DNA of 12,511 bases from RGIG8767 sp045531685 (GTDB taxonomy: Bacteria; Bacillota; Clostridia; Lachnospirales; Lachnospiraceae): the NCBI GenBank assembly GCA_045531685.1, contig JAZSEL010000127.1:1-12511 (forward strand). The letters run 5' to 3'. This document shows positions 7,124 to 12,511 of this stretch, piece after piece. The position numbers were made by a program, and so were the translations under genes. The first letter of the stretch is position 1; each line of letters starts with the position of its first letter. The notes below the pieces were generated by a model. It made no database searches. It was given only the letters and a program-made list of their open reading frames with translations, and was not told the DNA's origin.

Positions 7124-7297
7124 TACGTAAGGAAGGGGCATATATCTTTCTTGCATGCCGTTTAACAAACGTAACCGAACTGACAAGTCAGTTCGATGCA
7201 CTTACGATGCGTATTTTGCATCGTTATGTGTCCGCTACGTTTTTAACCGAGCGAGAGCGTGCATAAAAGAAAGATATATGCCCCTTCCGTATTACTA
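7121..7297. repeat. Nested palindrome / multibranched hairpin at a convergent gene junction
   Basis: Outer arms of 22 bp pair perfectly (7131-7152 with 7267-7288; the left arm starts GGAAGGGGCATATATC). Beyond a small internal loop, TAGTA 7121-7125 pairs with 7293-7297, and these bases include the TAG stops of both flanking genes. Inside are ATGC/GCAT (7155-7158 with 7261-7264) and an 11-pair stem with one bulge (7162-7173 with 7236-7246). Two hairpins follow: CGAACTGAC/GTCAGTTCG (7176-7195) and ACGATGC/GCATCGT (7204-7224). The overall shape is a long stem leading to a three-way junction. No U-tract follows on either strand, so it is not a standard terminator, though it could block convergent transcription. 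A MITE-like insertion is an alternative, but no clear target duplication is visible. It has no ORF. Confidence 0.85.
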
Positions 7298-8380
7298 CCT
7301 TGCAGAATAATCTACAAAACTGATATTTAAGTCTACGAATCCATTGATTCCGTTAACCTGACCTTGTGTTGTGTACTGCCACATTTCATAGCGGTACGGA
7401 TATTTTGGAATATCTGCTTCTTCGGCAAGCCATATGCAGGATGCATTGAACTTTGCCACATCAATTCTCTTTACCAGCCATTCCGTATCCCCATATAACA
7501 TCGGGGTATAACCCGCATTATTAATATGATTTAGGAAAGCCGCCGCCATTGTGGTGCGTTCATCACGGGTTAACGTCTCTACTCTTGCTGTATCATTTTC
7601 AATAAACTCCATATCGTACGCTACCGGATATAAAATCTCATAATCCTTAATGCTGTCCAATACAAGCTGTGCCTCTGCAACCGCTTCTTCCTGGGTAATT
7701 GCCTGAGAAAAGAAATATACTCCAATATCCAGACCGGCTTCCGTTGCCTTCTTAATATTCTGCTCAAAATACTCGTCCATCTGAAGCTCACCGGTCTTGT
7801 ATCCGCGGGCACCCACACGAATCATAACAAATTCAATGCCATCATTCTTTAAAGCCTGGAAATCAACATCCTTTTGATATCGGGAGATATCCACCCCCAA
7901 AAAGGAAATCTTCTTTCCATCGGAATAATACTTCATCTTCCCGTCATTGGATACCATATTGGTAAAATCATAGGTATTCTTCTCAATATACGGATTTATC
8001 TGTACCCATTCCTCTGAGCCGTCATCATATATAATCTGAATATGATTACCGTCATCCTTGCTTTCTTCGGTGGTTACTTCTTCTGTTGTTGTCTCTTCTT
8101 CTGTCGTTTCCTCTTCTGTCTCTTCCGGATACATGTCCCAAATATCCAGCTCATCCGCAGTACGTTTCCTGTCCGTCCCTGCAATATCTGCTGTAGACAC
8201 TTCATCCGTTGTGTCGTCTTCTATAGATGCAACGAATGGTATATTATTATGTCTTGTGGGTTTTTTATTCATTGCCAGTACAATTCCAAGCACCGCAAGA
8301 ATAAAGAAAGAAACTCCAAGTGCCATATAGATAATCGGCAATCCACCACTGTTATCTTCAAAATCGTTAGTCTGTCTCAT
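7295..8380 (-). CDS. Membrane-anchored GH25 muramidase (lysozyme)
   Basis: A 361-residue protein predicted to cleave the beta-1,4 bond between N-acetylmuramic acid and N-acetylglucosamine in peptidoglycan. One membrane segment (about 14-37) anchors it with the rest outside. An acidic Glu/Thr-rich linker (about 85-107) probably spans part of the wall. The GH25 domain is about 160-361. Key residues visible are D164 in FLGVDISRYQ, D256 and the likely proton donor E258 in YPVAYDMEF, and D350 in GFVDLN; the strand motif MWQYTTQG is also typical. The ATG at 8378-8380 lies only 3 nt after the rnfB stop, and its weak ribosome site (AAAGAG) is the last two sense codons of rnfB, so translation is probably coupled. 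No separate promoter or terminator is seen between them. Its own stop codon lies in the large palindrome shared with the convergent AP2 gene. Confidence 0.92.
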   Translation of the reverse strand: MRQTNDFEDNSGGLPIIYMALGVSFFILAVLGIVLAMNKKPTRHNNIPFVASIEDDTTDEVSTADIAGTDRKRTADELDIWDMYPEETEEETTEEETTTEEVTTEESKDDGNHIQIIYDDGSEEWVQINPYIEKNTYDFTNMVSNDGKMKYYSDGKKISFLGVDISRYQKDVDFQALKNDGIEFVMIRVGARGYKTGELQMDEYFEQNIKKATEAGLDIGVYFFSQAITQEEAVAEAQLVLDSIKDYEILYPVAYDMEFIENDTARVETLTRDERTTMAAAFLNHINNAGYTPMLYGDTEWLVKRIDVAKFNASCIWLAEEADIPKYPYRYEMWQYTTQGQVNGINGFVDLNISFVDYSAR

Positions 8381-8383
8381 ATT

Positions 8384-9181
8384 TTACTCTTTAATAATAA
8401 TTGCTTTCTTCGGACACTTCTCCACACAGGTACCACAGTCAATACATTTACTGTAATCAATCTGTGCACAGAAATCCGTTACCGTAATGGCTTCAGCCGG
8501 ACAATTCTTTGCACAAAGCTGGCAACCAATACAGGCATTGGTACAAGCCTTCATGGCAACAGGTCCTTTGTCCTTAGAGTTACAAGAAACTAAGTATTTT
8601 GCACTGTACGGAACCATGTCAATCAAGTTCTTTGGACATGCCTCTACACACTTGCCACATGCCTTACATTTTTCTTTATCAACAACAGCAATTCCGTTTA
8701 CCACATGGATGGCATCAAAAGCACATGCCTTTACACAATTGCCATATCCTAAGCAACCATAGCTACAGGTCTTTGGTCCGCCACTTGGAACAAATGCCAT
8801 CATGGCACAATCTTCTACACCGGTATACTCATAATCCTGTTTTGCCTTCTCGCAGTCACCCTGGCATTTTACAAAAGCTACCATCTTTTCGCTGGTTTCT
8901 GCTTCTACACCCATGATTCCTGCAATCACATTAGCTACCGGTTCTCCACCAACCGGGCATCCGTTTACCGGTGCTTCTCCTTCTGCAATAGCATGAGCCA
9001 GACCGGAACAACCGGCAAAACCACATCCGCCACAGTTATTACCCGGCAGGGCGTTTAACACTTCTTCTTCCTTAGGATTTACCTCAACACGAAACTTAAT
9101 AGCAGCAATTCCTAAGAATAAACCTACAAATAATCCCACACAGCCGATAGCGACTGTGGCTGTCATAATTCCTGAAAACAT
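8384..9181 (-). CDS. rnfB: Rnf complex subunit RnfB, electron-input iron-sulfur protein
   Basis: Subunit of ferredoxin:NAD+ oxidoreductase that takes electrons from reduced ferredoxin on the cytoplasmic face. The 265-residue protein has an N-terminal membrane helix (about 8-29). The RnfB-specific cluster site follows: C50-x2-C53-x4-C58 with C75. Ferredoxin-like motifs are C139/C143/C149/C153 (irregular spacing), C172/C175/C178/C182, C217/C220/C223/C227 and C246/C249/C252/C256. Extra cysteines C106, C110 and C125 (plus C200, C213 and C238) could bind a further cluster, in line with the many-cluster RnfB of acetogenic clostridia. The ATG at 9179-9181 lies 15 nt after rnfA, with AAAGGCGG as ribosome site. 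It is the last rnf gene; the GH25 gene follows after 3 nt. Confidence 0.96.
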   Translation of the reverse strand: MFSGIMTATVAIGCVGLFVGLFLGIAAIKFRVEVNPKEEEVLNALPGNNCGGCGFAGCSGLAHAIAEGEAPVNGCPVGGEPVANVIAGIMGVEAETSEKMVAFVKCQGDCEKAKQDYEYTGVEDCAMMAFVPSGGPKTCSYGCLGYGNCVKACAFDAIHVVNGIAVVDKEKCKACGKCVEACPKNLIDMVPYSAKYLVSCNSKDKGPVAMKACTNACIGCQLCAKNCPAEAITVTDFCAQIDYSKCIDCGTCVEKCPKKAIIIKE

Positions 9182-9196
9182 ACGCGCACCGCCTTT

Positions 9197-9781
9197 CTAC
9201 AGTAATCCGGAAAAGCCACAGAATGCAATTGCCATAAGTCCGGCTGTTAACAATACATGAGGCATTCCCTTAAAGGATTCCGGTACATCGTTCCATTCCA
9301 TTTTTTCTCTGAGACCGGCTAAAATTACAATGGCAATGGTAAAACCAAGTGCTGTTGCAAATCCATTTACCGTTCCCTGTAAAATTCCGTACTCCTTCTG
9401 TACATTGGTAAGTGCTACACCAAGTACTGCACAGTTGGTTGTAATCAGAGGAAGGTATACACCAAGTGCCTGGTACAACCCCTGCATATACCGTTTTAAA
9501 AACATTTCCACAAACTGTACCAATGCTGCAATAACAAGAATAAACACGATGGTCTGTAAATAAGACAAATCAAATGGTTTTAAAATATACTCATAAATGC
9601 ATCCGGTAACAACACTTGCCAAAGTAATAACGAATATTACCGCTCCGCCCATACCTGCTGCTGTTTCTACCTTCTTAGAAACACCAAGGAACGGACAGAG
9701 TCCCAAAAACTGACTTAATACAACATTGCTTACCAAAGAGGAACTAATCATAATAATCAATAATTCTTTTACTTCTGACAT
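9197..9781 (-). CDS. rnfA: Rnf complex membrane subunit RnfA
   Basis: A 194-residue integral membrane protein with about six helices, homologous to NqrE. It pairs with RnfE in an inverted arrangement. By homology with Nqr, C29 (GLCPFLG) and C117 (TTNCAVLG) supply ligands to an intramembrane [2Fe-2S] centre shared with RnfE, which moves electrons across the membrane. The ATG at 9779-9781 abuts the TAA of rnfE with no gap. The ribosome site AAGGAGG is formed by the rnfE codons for the C-terminal DKEEK, so the two are translationally coupled. Confidence 0.96.
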   Translation of the reverse strand: MSEVKELLIIMISSSLVSNVVLSQFLGLCPFLGVSKKVETAAGMGGAVIFVITLASVVTGCIYEYILKPFDLSYLQTIVFILVIAALVQFVEMFLKRYMQGLYQALGVYLPLITTNCAVLGVALTNVQKEYGILQGTVNGFATALGFTIAIVILAGLREKMEWNDVPESFKGMPHVLLTAGLMAIAFCGFSGLL

Positions 9782-10498
9782 TTATTTTTCCTCCTTATCT
9801 GCAATATCTACTTCTACAAGACGTTTGCTGCATCCGCCTTCGCCACAATTCATACAATCAGAATTGCATCCGGACTGAATCTTGCTCACATCTTTTCCTT
9901 TTTTCGCGCCCTCAATCTTAACCTTATTCTGAATTGCCGTTAACACAGCAAGAACAAAGAAAGCTCCCGGTGCCAATTTAAATATACTGATTGGAGTAAA
10001 AGATGCCGGCATTACATAAATACCAAAGGCTTCTCCTCCACCAAGTACTTCTCTTACCAACCCGATAATGGTAAGGGCCACTGTAAAGCCAAGCCCCATA
10101 CCCACTCCATCAAAGAAAGATGGTATTACCGGATTCTTATACGCATATGCTTCCGCACGTCCTAAAATAATACAGTTAACTACAATAAGCGGAATATATA
10201 TACCAAGAGACTCATATAAGCTTGGAATATATGCCTGTAATAACAACTGCATAATCGTAACAAAGGAAGCAATAATTACGATAAATGCCGGAATACGGAT
10301 CTTATCCGGAATAATCTTACGGAGCAGTGAAATAATAACATTACTGAGTGCAAGAACCACCGTTGTAGTAAGACCCATTCCAAGTCCGTTCATAGCAGAT
10401 GTGGTAACCGCTAATGTCGGACACATACCTAACATTAATACTAAGGTCGGATTTTCTTTTACCAAACCGTTCCATAAACGTTCTGTTGCTTTATTCAT
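9782..10498 (-). CDS. rnfE: Rnf complex membrane subunit RnfE with cysteine-rich C-terminal tail
   Basis: A 238-residue integral membrane partner of RnfA, homologous to NqrD, with about six helices. C26 (GMCPTLAV) and C109 (VVNCIILGRAEA) are the expected intramembrane Fe-S ligands. After the last helix a tail of about 45 residues carries C211, C215, C218 and C223 (CNSDCMNCGEGGC) and an acidic end. I start at the ATG 10496-10498, giving MNKATERLWNG, because GGAGGAGGT lies about 8 nt upstream. A longer frame to 10546 would add 16 residues that only re-read the end of rnfG. The gene overlaps rnfG by 8 nt, and the ribosome site lies in the codons for the RnfG GGGT segment. Confidence 0.95.
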   Translation of the reverse strand: MNKATERLWNGLVKENPTLVLMLGMCPTLAVTTSAMNGLGMGLTTTVVLALSNVIISLLRKIIPDKIRIPAFIVIIASFVTIMQLLLQAYIPSLYESLGIYIPLIVVNCIILGRAEAYAYKNPVIPSFFDGVGMGLGFTVALTIIGLVREVLGGGEAFGIYVMPASFTPISIFKLAPGAFFVLAVLTAIQNKVKIEGAKKGKDVSKIQSGCNSDCMNCGEGGCSKRLVEVDIADKEEK

Positions 10499-11090
10499 TT
10501 GCAGTACCTCCTCCCAATACATTCTGGAAATAATACAGGCCTGCATTTACACCATTCGTAACTGCATTGGATGTAATGGTTGCACCACTGATGGCATCAA
10601 TCTGCTCATCACTTGTAGCACCTGTCTTTGTAACACTAAACTGTGCTACGCTCTTGCCTGCATACTGAGGCTTTAATACACTTTCTGCTTCCATACCAAG
10701 ACCCGGTGTTTCAGAAATAGCCAAAATAGAAATACCGTTTACGGTTCCGTCCAGTTTCACGCCTAATGTAAACTGAATGTCTCCACCGTAGCCTTCATGG
10801 TTGGTTACTACCATAACATATCCGAGTACAGAGCCGTCAGCTCCCTTGGCTTCGAATACATTGTTAATATCAGAACCGGTCACTCCACCTGCTGAAAGCG
10901 CATCAGCCTGTACTTCTATTTCTGCAAAATCAGCCGCATCGGCAAATACTTCTTTGTATGCTTCCATTGCAGCAGCTGCTTCCGCCTCTGCAATCGGTCC
11001 TTTTGTTACCTGATATACAGTACCCAGTACAAATCCTGCAATTACCGTAATGGCAAGGAGAATACCGGCATTTTTTAACATTTCTTTCAT
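10491..11090 (-). CDS. rnfG: Rnf complex flavoprotein subunit RnfG
   Basis: A 199-residue subunit with one N-terminal membrane anchor (about 7-28) and an FMN-binding domain outside the membrane. The flavinylation motif SGATITS is at 168-174, and T171 is the expected site of covalent FMN attachment through a phosphoester bond. Attachment needs a flavin transferase (ApbE-type), which is not in this window. An Ala/Glu-rich segment (about 34-66) follows the anchor. The start ATG overlaps the rnfD stop as ATGA (11087-11090), with GGGAGGAG as ribosome site. Confidence 0.96.
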   Translation of the reverse strand: MKEMLKNAGILLAITVIAGFVLGTVYQVTKGPIAEAEAAAAMEAYKEVFADAADFAEIEVQADALSAGGVTGSDINNVFEAKGADGSVLGYVMVVTNHEGYGGDIQFTLGVKLDGTVNGISILAISETPGLGMEAESVLKPQYAGKSVAQFSVTKTGATSDEQIDAISGATITSNAVTNGVNAGLYYFQNVLGGGTANE

Positions 11091-12031
11091 ACTCGTTCTC
11101 CTCCCTTACCAAATGCTTTCGGATAAGTTACTTTCTCAATCAACGGAACTAATAAATTGCCGATAATGATTGCATAGGATACGCCTTCTGCTCCCGCACC
11201 GAAAATACGGAAGATACCGGTAAGAATACCTAACAGAATACCAAATACAATCTGTCCCATTTTCGTAACCGGTCTGGTCACATAATCGGTTGCCATGAAG
11301 AATGCTCCAAGCATAAGACCGCCACCTGCTAAATGGGCACTGATAAAATACGGGTCAAATCCGTGTCCGCCAAATAAAGTAATAAATACAACAAAGGTTA
11401 CAATATAGCTTCCCGGAATACGTAAATCAATAATTCCCATTAAAATAAGGATGCATGCACCAAATACAATAGCAATCATGCTTGTCTCACCAATGGTACC
11501 TGCGGTACGTCCGATTACCATGTCAAATACATTAACACTCTCTCCTGCCTTTAAGGCTGCAAGAGGTGTGGCTCCTGTATACGCATCACAGGTAAAATCC
11601 GTCATGATAACAGGGAAAGAAATCAAAAGAAAACATCTTGCTGCCAGAGCCGGATTCATAAAGTTCTGACCAAGACCTCCAAACAACATCTTTACCACTA
11701 AAATTGCAAATACACCACCCATAACACCAATCCATAACGGTGCATTCGGCGGTAAATTAAGTGCTAATAAAACACCTGTTACAACTGCAGAAAAATCAGC
11801 AATTGTAAGTTTTTTCTTCATAATTACTTCATATAAAGCTTCTGTTACAACAGTACTTGCTACAGTTACAAGAACCAATAACAAGGCATGTATTCCAAAA
11901 TTCCATACACCGAAAATCGTTGTCGGAAGCAAAGCAATAATAACGGCAAGCATTATTTTGCTTGTGCTGACTTTGGAACGGATATGTGGGTTAGATGAAA
12001 CTTTCATCAGCGCAGCTTTTACTTCACTCAT
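11087..12031 (-). CDS. rnfD: Rnf complex membrane flavoprotein subunit RnfD
   Basis: A 314-residue polytopic membrane protein, homologous to NqrB, with roughly nine or ten hydrophobic segments. The motif DAYTGATPLAAL puts T155 at the position of covalent FMN attachment. The signatures NFMNPALAAR (123-132) and FFMATDYVTRPVT (244-256) are typical of RnfD. It is thought to carry electrons and form part of the ion path. The start ATG at 12029-12031 has AGGAG upstream and lies 11 nt after rnfC. Confidence 0.96.
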   Translation of the reverse strand: MSEVKAALMKVSSNPHIRSKVSTSKIMLAVIIALLPTTIFGVWNFGIHALLLVLVTVASTVVTEALYEVIMKKKLTIADFSAVVTGVLLALNLPPNAPLWIGVMGGVFAILVVKMLFGGLGQNFMNPALAARCFLLISFPVIMTDFTCDAYTGATPLAALKAGESVNVFDMVIGRTAGTIGETSMIAIVFGACILILMGIIDLRIPGSYIVTFVVFITLFGGHGFDPYFISAHLAGGGLMLGAFFMATDYVTRPVTKMGQIVFGILLGILTGIFRIFGAGAEGVSYAIIIGNLLVPLIEKVTYPKAFGKGGERV

Positions 12032-12042
12032 TGCCTACTCCT

Positions 12043-12511
12043 TTACTTTTTTCTTTTACCTAATACGGTTTTTCTCATAGATTTAATAGACTGTGTTAAA
12101 TGACGTTTTGCAGGACATACAAAGCTGCAACATCCACATTCACAACATTCCATACCATTGCATTTTACAAAGGCTTCTTCATTACCTCTGTCTGCATACT
12201 CTGCAAGTAATTTCGGCACTACACGTCCCGGGCAAACTTCTGCACACATACCACAATTAATACATGCACTCGGTTCACAGGCTGCCACTTCATCCTTACT
12301 CATGCAAAGAAGTGCAGATGCAGTCTTTGTGGTTGGTACATCCAAGTCAAAAAGACCAAATCCCATCATAGGACCACCGGATACAATTTTCTCCGGTTCT
12401 ACTTTAAAACCACCTGCAGCATCAATCAGTTCATGATAATTGGTACCAATCTTTACACGATAATTCTGAGGATTGTTAATGGCATCACCGGTAATGGTAA
12501 CGATACGCTGC
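12043..12511 (-). CDS. rnfC: Rnf complex NADH-side subunit RnfC, C-terminal 155 residues (5' end outside window)
   Basis: The frame is open to the right edge, so this is the 3' part of rnfC, first gene of the visible cluster. The visible part starts with an SLBB-type segment (VTITGDAINNPQNYRVKIGT and onward, to SGGPMMGFG). Two [4Fe-4S] motifs follow: CINCGMCAEVCPGR, and CCECGCCSFVCP with an extra Cys just before. The tail is basic (GKRKK). The flavin and NADH binding N-terminal domain lies beyond the window. RnfC is the soluble subunit that passes electrons to NAD+. An in-frame ATG at 12367-12369 is internal, not the start. Confidence 0.95.
   Translation of the reverse strand, partial: QRIVTITGDAINNPQNYRVKIGTNYHELIDAAGGFKVEPEKIVSGGPMMGFGLFDLDVPTTKTASALLCMSKDEVAACEPSACINCGMCAEVCPGRVVPKLLAEYADRGNEEAFVKCNGMECCECGCCSFVCPAKRHLTQSIKSMRKTVLGKRKK

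Noticed and set aside
6317..7297. Group I/II intron or active homing element around the AP2/HNH protein
   Set aside because: No split host gene or intron core was found. Flanking genes are complete and the HNH active-site residues are missing.
7121..7297. CRISPR array or simple intrinsic terminator
   Set aside because: There are no regularly spaced direct repeats, so not CRISPR. Neither strand has a U-tract after the outer stem, and the 114-nt loop is far too large for a standard terminator.
8042..8593. Plus-strand open frame of 183 codons
   Set aside because: It is antisense to the GH25 and rnfB genes, spans their junction, has an odd Cys/Phe-rich composition and no ribosome site: a shadow frame.
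10499..10546. N-terminal extension of RnfE (MQACIISRMYWEEVLQ)
   Set aside because: These codons only re-read the end of rnfG. The ATG at 10498 has a strong ribosome site and gives the usual RnfE N-terminus.
10068..10676. Plus-strand open frame of 202 codons
   Set aside because: It is antisense across the rnfG/rnfE boundary. Both sense genes are unmistakable, and the frame resembles no family.

Overview
The window looks like chromosomal DNA from a low-GC anaerobic Firmicute, most likely a Lachnospiraceae-type clostridium (Roseburia, Butyrivibrio or Coprococcus-like). This is inferred from gene content: an rnf cluster in the clostridial order C-D-G-E-A-B, a stand-alone citrate synthase with a TTG start, a long-form aminopeptidase P and a SleB-type wall hydrolase, all with AGGAGG-type ribosome sites and AT-rich sigma-A-like promoters. 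No phage genes, insertion sequence, CRISPR array, rRNA or tRNA was seen.

Left part (1-5580), ordinary metabolism. The first 66 codons of an unrecognised, probably well-expressed protein run off the left edge on the minus strand, with a near-consensus promoter and a leader of about 75 nt. Next are a minus-strand Xaa-Pro aminopeptidase with its own terminator, a 299-bp divergent promoter region, a plus-strand citrate synthase, a strong hairpin terminator at the convergent junction, and minus-strand threonine synthase (thrC).

Middle part (5585-7297), the most unusual stretch. A membrane-anchored or secreted SleB-family hydrolase (minus) and an AP2 / degenerate-HNH / AP2 protein (plus) are fired from two face-to-face promoters that overlap within 37 bp, so they probably exclude each other. 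The AP2 gene converges on a membrane-anchored GH25 muramidase gene. Between them lies a 177-bp nested palindrome with 22-bp perfect outer arms and a multibranched interior; the palindrome includes the stop codons of both genes.

Right part (7295-12511), one minus-strand transcription unit: rnfC (5' end outside the window), rnfD, rnfG, rnfE, rnfA, rnfB and then the GH25 gene. Gaps are 11, -4, -8, 0, 15 and 3 nt. Rnf couples oxidation of reduced ferredoxin by NAD+ to outward Na+ or H+ transport. The expected cofactor sites are visible: flavinylation SGAT/TGAT motifs in RnfG and RnfD, paired intramembrane cysteines in RnfA and RnfE, and multiple Fe-S motifs in RnfB and RnfC. The muramidase start lies only 3 nt after the rnfB stop, which ties a wall hydrolase to the energy-conservation operon.

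The best candidates for something undescribed are the AP2/pseudo-HNH protein, its interlocked promoter pair, and the large palindrome at its 3' end. These are read from sequence alone; no database search was possible.
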